Source: DATKCA01 sp035544675 (lineage in GTDB: Bacteria > Acidobacteriota > Thermoanaerobaculia > Gp7-AA8). Taken from it: a DNA stretch of 13,629 nt. The notes under the pieces are model-generated. The model was not told the origin of the DNA and made no database searches. It was given only the letters and a program-made list of their open reading frames with translations. The stretch is from positions 1 through 13,629 of the forward strand of contig DATKCA010000251.1 in assembly GCA_035544675.1 (NCBI GenBank), read 5' to 3'. Of this stretch, positions 7,008-13,629 are shown piece after piece. A program made the position numbers and the translations under genes. Within the stretch, counting starts at the first letter, position 1. Every line of letters begins with the position of its first letter.

Positions 7008-7813
7008 ATCGCGATCGCCGTCCAGATCAGGACAAAAGCGACGAGGCGAGTGGTGCCGAAAGGCTCGCCGAACAACGCTACGGCCACGCAAGCCTGAATG
7101 GTCGGCGAGAGGTACTGCAGCAGGCCGACCGTGGCCAGCCGCAGTCGCTGCACCGCTGCCGCGAACCAGAGAAGCGGGAGCGCGGTGATCGGGCCCGACG
7201 CTGGAAGCAGCGGATGGAAGTGCGACGTGATCGTCAGGAGATAAAGGGCGGCCACCGGGAGAAGCATCGCCGTCTCGATGGTCAGACCCTCCACCGCCTG
7301 CACGCGCGCAATCTTCCGCACCAGTCCGTACATCGCGAACGTCAGCGCGACGCCGAGGGAGATCCAGGGGACCACGCCGGCGCCGATGGCCAGCCATGTC
7401 ACCGCCGCACCCGCCAGCGCGACGCTCACCCACTCCAGCCTCCGCAACCGTTCGCGCAGAAACGTGAATCCGAGGAGGACGGACACGAGTGGAGTGATGA
7501 AGTAGCCGAGGCTGGCGTCGACGAGGTGGTTGCTGGACACAGCCCAGATGAAGAGATACCAGTTCGTGGCGACCAGCGAGCTCGACAGCAGAAGAAGACG
7601 CAGCGCGCGGCCGCTTCGCGTCACGGCGATCAGCGCCGGCCAGCGCCCCATCACCGTCACCAGGATGAAGAGCACCGCGACCGACCAGACGATGCGGTGC
7701 GCGAGGATCTCCAGCGGCGGCACGCGCCGCAGCGCCCTGAAATAGATGGCCACGATGCCCCACGTTCCGTACGCCGCCAGCCCGTAAAGCACACCCTTGG
7801 CCGGCTCTTTCAC
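6956..7813 (-). CDS. rarD: RarD-like EamA-family transporter
   Basis: A 285-residue protein with about ten membrane helices and two EamA repeats, in the RarD group (annotated as a chloramphenicol-sensitivity permease, substrate unproven). Signatures are KGVLYGLAAYGTWGIVAIYF, PPLEILAHRIVWS, NWYLFIWAV, DASLGYFITPL, GPITALPLLWFAAA, GLLQYLSPTIQ and FGEPF. I chose GTG at 7813: family members begin just before this lysine-glycine motif, and a CATAAT -10 ends 6 nt upstream. The open frame extends to 8083 but that 90-residue extension is low-complexity, has no family match, and crosses the divergent lipoprotein gene. The 3' end overlaps the pcs 3' end by 52 bp on the opposite strand; both C-termini have the length expected of their families. 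Confidence 0.9.
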   Translation of the reverse strand: MKEPAKGVLYGLAAYGTWGIVAIYFRALRRVPPLEILAHRIVWSVAVLFILVTVMGRWPALIAVTRSGRALRLLLLSSSLVATNWYLFIWAVSSNHLVDASLGYFITPLVSVLLGFTFLRERLRRLEWVSVALAGAAVTWLAIGAGVVPWISLGVALTFAMYGLVRKIARVQAVEGLTIETAMLLPVAALYLLTITSHFHPLLPASGPITALPLLWFAAAVQRLRLATVGLLQYLSPTIQACVAVALFGEPFGTTRLVAFVLIWTAIAIYSAANLRRYSTNDTTV

Positions 7814-7819
7814 AAGGAC

Positions 7820-7825
7820 ATTATG
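7820..7825 (-). promoter_or_regulatory. -10 element (CATAAT) for rarD
   Basis: On the minus strand CATAAT is followed by six bases and then the GTG start at 7813. The transcription start should coincide with the start codon, and there is no Shine-Dalgarno in between. Confidence 0.5.
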
Positions 7826-7895
7826 AAAGCCGCCGCCACGTCGCAGGAGCAGTGATAGGCTTCGCCACCTGGAAAATCTGAAGGGAGGATTCTTC

Positions 7896-8429
7896 ATGCG
7901 CGAGCTCCATCTCCGTTCCCACGCATTGCTCTCACTCGCTGTACTCGTTTTCTTCGGTGCGTGCGCTTCCGTTCCGATCACAAAAACCGGTGAGATTCCC
8001 CGCGGGTCCGAAATCGTCGTCGTTGGTTTCCGCGACTGCCTGATCAGCGGCCAGGACGAGGACTGCAACGGTTCCGGGGTCAAGGCCGGCGAAGCCTTTC
8101 AGGAGGCCTTCAATGAGGGAGGCAAGTTCACCAGCAGGCTGGTGGACCGGCCGGTCGGGCCAAAAGACGCTCTTTCCAACGAGGCAGCCGCTGAATTCGG
8201 CCGCAGAAACGGCCACAACTACGTTCTGCACGGGGAAGTGGACGACTTCTATTCGGTGGCAGCGATGACGTTCCGAACCGATCGCGCCGCCGCCACCATG
8301 CGCATCGTCCGCGCCACGGATGGCCAGGTCATGGCTTCCTACAGCAAGGTGGGTAAAGCGAGCAGCAACTTCGCCACACCGAAGGGGATGATCAAAGACA
8401 TCGCCATCTTCGTCAGAGACGGTCTCTGA
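7896..8429 (+). CDS. Small predicted lipoprotein, possibly DUF4823-like
   Basis: A 177-residue protein with a signal peptide (hydrophobic residues 10-22) and a lipobox-like FGAC ending at Cys23, so probably an envelope lipoprotein. The mature part begins SVPITKTGEIPRG and shows an alternating pattern (SEIVVVGFRDC, HNYVLHGEVDDFY, TMRIVRATDGQVMASY) that recalls lipoprotein families such as DUF4823 or TolB-N-like folds. In those, one domain ends with a strand containing a ligand-dependent 'MRIV..TDG..MAS' segment. I do not recognise a function. Two cysteines (in FRDC and EDC) could form a disulphide. The start at 7896 has an excellent GGGAGGA ribosome site. The G+C looks a little lower than neighbours. 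It is transcribed alone and ends at a strong hairpin. Confidence 0.8.
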   Translation: MRELHLRSHALLSLAVLVFFGACASVPITKTGEIPRGSEIVVVGFRDCLISGQDEDCNGSGVKAGEAFQEAFNEGGKFTSRLVDRPVGPKDALSNEAAAEFGRRNGHNYVLHGEVDDFYSVAAMTFRTDRAAATMRIVRATDGQVMASYSKVGKASSNFATPKGMIKDIAIFVRDGL

Positions 8430-8436
8430 AGCGACA

Positions 8437-8479
8437 GGGCTGTTGGGCGCCGGTGAGGACACCGGCGCTCCAACACCCT
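8437..8479. terminator. Strong GC hairpin between convergent genes
   Basis: Arms TGTTGGGCGCCGGTG (8441-8455) and CACCGGCGCTCCAACA (8460-8475) pair with one bulged base around an AGGA loop. An outer GGG/CCC pair (8437-8439, 8477-8479) extends it. There is no T-tract, so it may be a bidirectional hairpin or REP-like element rather than a classical intrinsic terminator. It lies between the lipoprotein stop and the receiver stop. Confidence 0.6.
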
Positions 8480-8502
8480 TCCCAGCTCCAACATCATCCA
8501 GC

Positions 8503-8862
8503 TCAGTGCCCGATGCAGTCCTTCGTCTCCGCGAGCAGATCGTGCACGTCGAAGGGCTTCCCGATCACGCCGCGCACCGGCAGGTCGAGTAGGCCGTCCG
8601 CATTCCCCGCCGCGAGCAGGTACGTGTGCGCCAGGGCCGGGCTGTTGCTGCGGCTCAGCTCATCGACCACATCCAGGCCGTCGAGCCTCGGCATCGTCAC
8701 GTCCAGAAGGATCACGTCGTAGTCGCTGGCCGCGATGAGCGTGATGGCCTCGATCCCGTCGCGAGCCGTGGTCACCTCGTATCCGACACGCTCGAGCACG
8801 ACGCGGACGAGGTTCCGGATGGCGAGCTCATCATCGACGATCAGTATTCTCCGCTTGTTCAT
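8503..8862 (-). CDS. Orphan single-domain response regulator (CheY-like receiver)
   Basis: A 119-residue receiver domain with no output domain. Acidic pocket Asp10-Asp11 (ILIVDDE), phosphoacceptor Asp54 in ILLDVTMPRLDGLD, and Lys102 in VIGKPFD are all present. The position of the conserved Thr/Ser (30 residues after the Asp) is Ala84 (TYLLAAGN), which is unusual. The start ATG at 8862 is preceded by GGAGG about 9 nt away. No histidine kinase is adjacent. Such proteins act by binding partner proteins, for example in phosphorelays, but the partner cannot be read here. A sigma-54-like element lies upstream at 8898-8914. Confidence 0.9.
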   Translation of the reverse strand: MNKRRILIVDDELAIRNLVRVVLERVGYEVTTARDGIEAITLIAASDYDVILLDVTMPRLDGLDVVDELSRSNSPALAHTYLLAAGNADGLLDLPVRGVIGKPFDVHDLLAETKDCIGH

Positions 8863-8897
8863 GACGCTTTCCCTCCGTTGGACACGCCAGGGTTAAA

Positions 8898-8914
8898 GGC
8901 AAACACCCGGCCAA
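8898..8914 (-). promoter_or_regulatory. Candidate sigma-54 (-24/-12) promoter of the receiver gene
   Basis: Minus strand reads TTGGCCGG-GTGT-TTGCC. The GG and GC dinucleotides are exactly 10 nt apart, as in the TTGGCACG-N4-TTGCW consensus. The predicted start near 8887 leaves a ~25-nt leader holding the receiver's GGAGG site. No sigma-54 activator gene is in the window, so a chance match is possible. Confidence 0.4.
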
Positions 8915-9002
8915 CGTAAGTCATTGAAAATACGGCGTTACATCGCGGAAAACGACCACTCGAATAGACACTCTGCGAGAGGTGGAGGACACACCTCGAT
9001 GC

Positions 9003-9008
9003 GACAAT
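9003..9008 (+). promoter_or_regulatory. -10 element (GACAAT) for the membrane protein at 9017
   Basis: GACAAT ends 8 nt before a GTG at 9017, matching the leaderless pattern seen at other genes here. A 6-bp inverted repeat (GAGGTG 8979-8984 / CACCTC 8992-8997) lies just upstream and covers the -35 zone. Confidence 0.4.
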
Positions 9009-9016
9009 GCCGGGAC

Positions 9017-9874
9017 GTGGAGCGACGCTATCTTCAGTTCCTGTGCGGGGTCGGGATCTACCTGCCGCTCCTGCTGCTGGCGGACACCTCCGGCCTCCTC
9101 CCGCAGCTTGCGCTGGGCGCGGCGACCGCCGCGTTTCTCGTTTTCTTCTCGAGGCGCGGTCAGACGGCGCCGCGACAGATCATCGTGGCCATCGTGGTCG
9201 CCACGATCGGTGAGTGCGTCCTCTCCCTCGGATGGGGCCTCTACACCTATCGCCACGCGCTGATCCCGCTGTACGTGCCGTTCGGACATGGAATCTTCTA
9301 CGCGCTGGCGGCCGAGACCGCGCGCCAGCCCGCGCTGCAGCGCATCGCTCCGGCCATCACGCGCGGCGTGCTGGCAGCGGGCAGCGTGATCGCCGTGGTG
9401 AGCCTGCTCTTCTTCCGCGACCAGTGGGGCCTGCTCTGGTGGGTCATTGCCGCGACGTTGCTGGTGCGCTCGCGCAACCGGCTGCTGCTCTCCGCCTGTT
9501 TCGTCTTCACGATGCTCCTGGAGTGGCTCGGCACGGCGATCGGCAACTGGCAGTGGGCGGCGGAAGTGCCGTTCATCGGCCTGCACTCGGCGAATCCGCC
9601 CAGCGGCGTGGGTGTGCTCTACATCGCTCTCGACCTGATCACCGTGGCGATCTGCACGGCGCGCCGCTCCAACCTACAATCCGCGCATGCGACTGCTGAC
9701 AGCCTTGTTTCTCGCCCTCCCCGTCTACGCTGCGGACGGCTTCATACCCATCACCTGGGATGCTCAGAACGGCAAGCTGATGATGGAGATCTCCCGCTTC
9801 GAGGAGGAGTTCCTCTACCAGACCGGCTTGCCGGCCGGACTCGGATCCAACCCGGTCGGGCTCGATCGCGGTGA
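9017..9874 (+). CDS. Polytopic membrane protein of unknown function
   Basis: From GTG 9017 the frame encodes 285 residues. The first ~222 contain about seven hydrophobic helices: QFLCGVGIYLPLLLLAD, ALGAATAAFLVFF, IIVAIVVATIGECVL, LIPLYVPFGHGIFYALA, VLAAGSVIAVVSLLFF, LLWWVIAATLLV and GVGVLYIALDLITVAI. A tryptophan-rich loop (EWLGTAIGNWQW) is likely a conserved feature. I do not recognise the family. GTG 9017 was chosen for the nearby -10 element and because upstream codons encode a polar, basic stretch unlike a membrane N-terminus. The last ~63 codons (9687-9874) lie inside the next gene and encode an Arg-rich tail, so the natural end may be near 9680 or the stop may have been lost. Confidence 0.65.
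   Translation: MERRYLQFLCGVGIYLPLLLLADTSGLLPQLALGAATAAFLVFFSRRGQTAPRQIIVAIVVATIGECVLSLGWGLYTYRHALIPLYVPFGHGIFYALAAETARQPALQRIAPAITRGVLAAGSVIAVVSLLFFRDQWGLLWWVIAATLLVRSRNRLLLSACFVFTMLLEWLGTAIGNWQWAAEVPFIGLHSANPPSGVGVLYIALDLITVAICTARRSNLQSAHATADSLVSRPPRLRCGRLHTHHLGCSERQADDGDLPLRGGVPLPDRLAGRTRIQPGRARSR
9675..9680 (+). promoter_or_regulatory. -10 element (TACAAT) for the metalloprotease gene
   Basis: TACAAT is followed by exactly six bases and then ATG 9687. It lies within the coding frame of the upstream membrane protein. This is the closest match to the -10 consensus in the set, and no Shine-Dalgarno is present. Confidence 0.55.
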
Positions 9875-12029
9875 GCTGAGCGACACACGGCTCGTCAAGT
9901 TCGTGCGCGTCGGCCCGAAAGTGCTGCTGGTGCAGACGAACGATCGCTATCGCGCCACGTCGAACGATCCGAACGAGCGCCGCGCCGTCGAAGAGTCGTT
10001 CGCCCAATCAATTCTCGGCTCTTTCAAAATAGAGAGTGGTGGGGCGCCGGTGCCCTCGAGTGGAGCGCCGCCGGCCCCGGCGGCATCGGTCGTCGTCGAC
10101 GCCACATCCTTCTTTCTGCGCGACGGGCACGGCGTGATCCCGCGGCTCCGCAACACCGGCCAGGGGACGTGGACGCTCGACGCCGAGCGCAGCGCGTTCT
10201 ACCTCGAGCGCACGAAGGCGTTTCCGAAGAACACGGAAGTCGAGGTGACGCTGACGTTCACGACGAACGACAATCCCGGCCCGCTCGTGCGCTCGGTGGC
10301 GCCCACGCCGTCCGTGATCACCGTCCGGCAGCATCACTCGTTCATCGAGCTCCCGCCGCCCGGCTTCACACCGCGGGCGCACGATCCCCGCGTCGGCTAC
10401 ATCACGGTCGGCTTCTTCGACTACGCCACGCCGTTCACCGGCCCGGTGGAGCGGCGGTACATCGCGCGCCATCGCATCACGCCGGGCAAGCCGATCGTCT
10501 TCTACGTCGACAGCGGCGCGCCCGAGCCGATCCGCAGCGCTCTCGTGGAAGGGGCATCGTGGTGGCGTGAAGCATTCGCCGCGGCAGGGTTTCCGGATGC
10601 CTACGAGGTGAAGGTGCTGCCGGACGGCGTCGACCCGATGGACGTGCGCTACAACGTGATCCACTGGGTCCATCGCTCGACGCGCGGCTGGTCGTACGGC
10701 GAGAGCATCGTCGACCCCCGCACCGGCGAGATCCTCAAAGGCAACGTCCGCCTCGGGTCTCTTCGCATCCGGCAGGACTACACGATCGGGACGGGACTCG
10801 TTCCGCCGGACTACACGGCGCTCGCGCCCACGGAAGATGCCGCGGCGGAGCTGGCGCTCGGCCGCATCCGCCAGCTCGCCGCGCACGAGGTCGGGCACAC
10901 GCTCGGCCTCGATCACAACATGGCCGCCAGCACGTACGACCGGGCGTCGGTGATGGACTACCCGGCGCCGATGATCGAGATCAAGGACGGCCGGCTCGAC
11001 CTGTCGAATGCGTACACGAAGAGCATCGGGGCGTACGACAAGTGGGCCATCCGCTACGGCTACGCCGACCTCTCGCCGCAGCAGCTGTCCGCACTCGTGG
11101 AAGAAGGCGTTCGCAACGGCATGCTGTTCGTGAAGGACTCCGATGCGCGCTCCGTTTCGGCCGCCCATCCGCTCGGCAGCGTCTGGGACAACGGCAGCGA
11201 TCCCGTGGCCATGCTCCGCCACGAGATGGAGGTGAGAAGGATCGCCCTGCGCGACTTCGGACTGCGCAGCATTCCGGTGGGGACGCCGCTCTCGATGCTG
11301 GAGGCGAAGCTCCTGCCGCTGTACCTCCACCATCGCTACCAGGTCGAGGCTGCCGCGAAGTCGATCGGCGGCGTCTACTTCACGTACGCCGTGAAGACGC
11401 CTTCGGGCGTGTCGCCTTCGCCGGTGCGCGAGGTCGTTCCGGCGGCGCGGCAGCGCGACGCCATCGCCGCGGTGGTGTCGACGCTCGAGCCGGAGTTCCT
11501 CGCCCTTCCCGACGCGCTCATCGACCTCATTCCACCGCCGGCACACGCGTACGAAGGCGGAACGATCGAGCTGTTCAACCGGCGCCGCGATCCGATCTTC
11601 ACGAACGAGGCGGCAGCGGCCGCCGCGGCCTCCATCACGCTGAGCGCGCTGCTCGACCCGCTGCGCGCGGCGCGCATGAACTCGTTCGGCCAGCCGCCCT
11701 TCAGCGAGGCCGTCGACGCCGCCATCCGCGTCGTCTGGCGCGACTCCCCTCCCGGCCGGCTCGGCGGCATCTCGCGGACGGTGCGCTCGCTGCTCGTCAC
11801 GCACCTCATGTCGCTCGCTTCCAACGCCTCGGCCGATCCGCAGGTGCGGGCCGTGGCATCCGAGTCGCTCCGCTCGCTGCGCGCGTACATCGCGGCGAAG
11901 CCGGCCAGCGGGATCGACGTCGCCCACCAGCGGGCCACGCGCGACGACATCGACCGCTTCCTCGAGCGCCCCGACGCCCCAAGAAAGCAGAGCGAGCCGA
12001 TCGCGGTTCCGGCAGGTCCGCCGATTTAG
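9687..12029 (+). CDS. Exported zinc-dependent metalloprotease (DUF5117/DUF4953 type)
   Basis: A 780-residue secreted protease of the metzincin-like DUF5117/DUF4953 family. The signal peptide is MRLLTALFLALPVYA with cleavage after residue 15. The N-terminal DUF5117 region (about 20-200) includes TWDAQNGKLMMEI and GLDRGELSDTRLVKFVRVG. The catalytic domain has the zinc motif HEVGHTLGLDH (His400, Glu401, His404, His410), with a Met-turn at Met423 (SVMDYPAP) after the third zinc ligand. The region upstream includes NVIHWVHRSTRGWSYGES and DPRTGEILKGNVRLGS. A Pro/Ala/Gly-rich linker at residues ~117-134 looks inserted. All catalytic residues are intact. Such proteins are common in Bacteroidetes and Acidobacteria, but their physiological substrates are poorly known. 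Its start appears leaderless. Confidence 0.9.
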   Translation: MRLLTALFLALPVYAADGFIPITWDAQNGKLMMEISRFEEEFLYQTGLPAGLGSNPVGLDRGELSDTRLVKFVRVGPKVLLVQTNDRYRATSNDPNERRAVEESFAQSILGSFKIESGGAPVPSSGAPPAPAASVVVDATSFFLRDGHGVIPRLRNTGQGTWTLDAERSAFYLERTKAFPKNTEVEVTLTFTTNDNPGPLVRSVAPTPSVITVRQHHSFIELPPPGFTPRAHDPRVGYITVGFFDYATPFTGPVERRYIARHRITPGKPIVFYVDSGAPEPIRSALVEGASWWREAFAAAGFPDAYEVKVLPDGVDPMDVRYNVIHWVHRSTRGWSYGESIVDPRTGEILKGNVRLGSLRIRQDYTIGTGLVPPDYTALAPTEDAAAELALGRIRQLAAHEVGHTLGLDHNMAASTYDRASVMDYPAPMIEIKDGRLDLSNAYTKSIGAYDKWAIRYGYADLSPQQLSALVEEGVRNGMLFVKDSDARSVSAAHPLGSVWDNGSDPVAMLRHEMEVRRIALRDFGLRSIPVGTPLSMLEAKLLPLYLHHRYQVEAAAKSIGGVYFTYAVKTPSGVSPSPVREVVPAARQRDAIAAVVSTLEPEFLALPDALIDLIPPPAHAYEGGTIELFNRRRDPIFTNEAAAAAAASITLSALLDPLRAARMNSFGQPPFSEAVDAAIRVVWRDSPPGRLGGISRTVRSLLVTHLMSLASNASADPQVRAVASESLRSLRAYIAAKPASGIDVAHQRATRDDIDRFLERPDAPRKQSEPIAVPAGPPI

Positions 12030-12033
12030 GAAT

Positions 12034-12039
12034 TACACT
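12034..12039 (+). promoter_or_regulatory. -10 element (TACACT) for the GH3 gene
   Basis: TACACT ends 7 nt before GTG 12047, with no Shine-Dalgarno between. It begins only 4 bp after the metalloprotease stop, so the GH3 gene probably has its own leaderless promoter as well as possible readthrough. Confidence 0.5.
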
Positions 12040-12046
12040 CTCGCTC

Positions 12047-13629
12047 GTGAAACGACTGGCCCTCCTTCTCCTTCTCGCCGCGCCCGCCGTCGCCGACGAT
12101 CGCTGGGTCGAGCGCACGCTCCGCTCCATGACGGTGGACGAGAAGATCGGCCAGCTCATCATGGCGCGGAGCGGACCGGGCGCGTTCCGCGCGCTCGACT
12201 CCGATGAGCTGAAGGACGTCCGCCGCGCCATCACCGAGTTCCATGCCGGCAGCCTGCACGCCGGCATCGGCGAGGCCTCCTCGATCGCAGTCACGCTCAA
12301 CGAGCTGCAGAAGCTGGCCAGGGTGCCGTTGCTCACGGCCGCCAATCTCGAAGGCGGCGCCGGCTACGTGCTCTACGGCGCGACGCGCATGCCGCTGGCC
12401 ATGGCCATCGCCGCCACCGGGGACGAGCGCCTGGCGTACGAGGCCGGGCGTGTCGCCGCGCAGGAAGGCCGCGCTGCCGGCGTCAACGTGAACTTCTATC
12501 CGGTCGCCGACGTCAACAACAACGCCGCCAACCCGATCATCAACATCCGCTCGTTCGGCGAGGACCCCGCCACCGTCTCGCGCTTCGTCGCCGCGTACGT
12601 GCGCGGAACGCAGGAGCACGGGCAGATCGCGACCGCCAAGCACTTTCCCGGACACGGCGACGTCGCCAGCGACTCCCACCTGATGATGCCGGTGCTGGAC
12701 GTGGGGCGTCCGCGTCTGGACGCCGTCGAGCTGCCGCCGTTCCGCGCCGCCATCGAGGCCGGCGTCGCTGCCGTGATGACCGCGCACATCTGGCTCCCGC
12801 AGCTCGAGCCGCGCGAGGGGATCCCATCAACATTGTCGAAGCCGGTCCTGACCACGCTGCTGCGCGACGACCTCGCATTCCGCGGCGTGGTCTTCACCGA
12901 CTCGATGGGGATGCGCGGCGTCACATCCTCGTTCCAGAACGACGATGCCGCCGTGCGCGCCATCGAGGCCGGCGCGGACATCCTCGTCACGCCGCCGAAC
13001 GTGGAGGGCGCGTACCGCGCGCTGCAGGCCGCCGTGAGCAGCGGACGGATTCCGATGGCTCAGCTCGACGCGTCGGTGCGCCGCATCCTCACGGCCAAGT
13101 CGAAGCTCGGTCTGCCCGGGAACCGTCTCACCGACGTGAACGCGCTGATGTCGAAGGCCGGCACCGTGGCCAACCGCGCCGTCGCGCAGCGCATCGCCGA
13201 CAACGCCATCACCCTCGTCAGAGACACCGGCGGCGTCCTGCCGCTGCGCCCCTCGCGCGTCGTTCAGATCAACATGCTCGACAGCCGCACCGGATGGCGC
13301 GAAGGCCCTGTCGGCCGCATCGTCACCGCCGAGCTGCAGAAGCGCTTCCCTGATGCCGCCACCGTGCAAGTCGACGATCAGACCACTGCCGCCGAGTACG
13401 ATCTGGTGCGGAAGCTCGTGGCCATGTCCGATGCCATCGTGGTCAACGGCTTCATCCGCGTCGCCGCGTACAAGGGTTCGATCAGCCTCAATGCAGATCA
13501 GCTCAGACTGCTCCGCGACCTGGCCGCGATGAAGAAGCCGTTCGTCTTCAACGCGTTCGGCAGCCCGTTCGTGCTGAGCGCGGTGCCCGAGCTCCCCGCC
13601 TACGCGGTCACGTACGACATCAGCGGCAC
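12047..13629 (+). CDS. Exported glycoside hydrolase family 3 enzyme, NagZ/beta-N-acetylglucosaminidase-like (3' end off window)
   Basis: About 527 codons are visible from GTG 12047. The signal peptide is MKRLALLLLLAAPAVA with cleavage near residue 16. The N-terminal GH3 barrel carries the NagZ-type acid/base loop KHFPGHGDVASDSH (Lys198 to His211) and the nucleophile Asp285 in VVFTDSMGM. From about residue 375 a second alpha/beta sandwich domain begins (VRDTGGVLPLRPSRVVQI), as in two-domain NagZ-type and beta-glucosidase GH3 proteins. The KHFPGHGD..SDSH dyad favours N-acetylglucosaminidase or phosphorylase-like chemistry on peptidoglycan amino sugars, but substrate is not certain. Odd feature: the usual DxEGG sugar-binding motif reads NLEGG (Asn100). 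The gene lies 17 bp after the metalloprotease and is likely co-expressed or leaderless. Confidence 0.88.
   Translation, partial: MKRLALLLLLAAPAVADDRWVERTLRSMTVDEKIGQLIMARSGPGAFRALDSDELKDVRRAITEFHAGSLHAGIGEASSIAVTLNELQKLARVPLLTAANLEGGAGYVLYGATRMPLAMAIAATGDERLAYEAGRVAAQEGRAAGVNVNFYPVADVNNNAANPIINIRSFGEDPATVSRFVAAYVRGTQEHGQIATAKHFPGHGDVASDSHLMMPVLDVGRPRLDAVELPPFRAAIEAGVAAVMTAHIWLPQLEPREGIPSTLSKPVLTTLLRDDLAFRGVVFTDSMGMRGVTSSFQNDDAAVRAIEAGADILVTPPNVEGAYRALQAAVSSGRIPMAQLDASVRRILTAKSKLGLPGNRLTDVNALMSKAGTVANRAVAQRIADNAITLVRDTGGVLPLRPSRVVQINMLDSRTGWREGPVGRIVTAELQKRFPDAATVQVDDQTTAAEYDLVRKLVAMSDAIVVNGFIRVAAYKGSISLNADQLRLLRDLAAMKKPFVFNAFGSPFVLSAVPELPAYAVTYDISG

Noticed and set aside
6251..7855. 534-codon plus-strand frame spanning pcs and rarD
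   Set aside because: Arg/Pro/His-rich shadow crossing two genes with strong family matches on their own frames.
7814..8083. 90-residue N-terminal extension of rarD
   Set aside because: No family homology in the extension, it crosses the divergent lipoprotein gene, and GTG 7813 has a fitting -10 element.
10008..11927. 639-codon open frame antisense to the metalloprotease
   Set aside because: Composition is Arg/His/Asp/Val-rich as expected from the reverse frame of GC-rich coding DNA; no domain, signal or ribosome site, and the opposite strand is a clear enzyme.
1..13629. CRISPR arrays, tRNA or rRNA genes, insertion sequences, phage, toxin-antitoxin or defence genes
   Set aside because: No regularly spaced repeats, RNA-gene signatures, transposase or integrase motifs, or known defence domains were seen on either strand.

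Overview
The window is a GC-rich (about two-thirds G+C by eye) stretch of bacterial chromosome, densely packed with genes on both strands. Gene content points to a Gram-negative-type envelope: an HflKC pair, two predicted lipoproteins, exported peptidases and a two-domain GH3 enzyme. The combination of a lipoprotein prolyl oligopeptidase, a DUF5117-type metalloprotease and a NagZ-like GH3, with many start codons lacking a leader, fits Acidobacteriota or a neighbouring phylum. That assignment is an inference and I hold it loosely. I see no tRNA, rRNA, CRISPR array, insertion sequence, phage gene or toxin/defence cassette, so this looks like ordinary core and housekeeping territory rather than an island.

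Layout. (1) 1-1456: hflK-hflC on the minus strand, stop and start overlapping by 4 bp, with hflC running off the left edge. A small membrane-anchored J-domain protein (1455-1808, plus) diverges from hflK across only 25 bp. (2) 1830-3881, minus: a prolyl-oligopeptidase lipoprotein, convergent with the J-domain gene. (3) 3979-7007, plus: a YdjM-like membrane hydrolase carrying a collapsed amidohydrolase module at its C-terminus, then a membrane-anchored endonuclease/exonuclease/phosphatase-family protein overlapping a phosphatidylcholine synthase gene (pcs). (4) 6956-7813, minus: rarD (EamA transporter), whose 3' end overlaps the pcs 3' end by 52 bp. (5) 7896-8429, plus: a small lipoprotein, then a strong hairpin, then an orphan CheY-like receiver (8503-8862, minus). 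(6) 9017-13629, plus: a polytopic membrane protein, an exported zinc metalloprotease, and an exported GH3 enzyme that runs off the right edge.

The most coherent signal is in the control regions. Six genes start at ATG, GTG or TTG codons placed 6-8 nt after a TANNNT-like -10 hexamer, as expected for leaderless transcripts. Several others (the pcs, lipoprotein, receiver and peptidase genes) have ordinary Shine-Dalgarno leaders. This pattern also fixes several starts that the longest open frames place too far upstream. The best single-gene oddity is the YdjM-like protein: its last ~83 residues read as the first and last strands of an amidohydrolase beta-sandwich joined directly, with the whole catalytic barrel missing. 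I found no obvious new multi-gene system.
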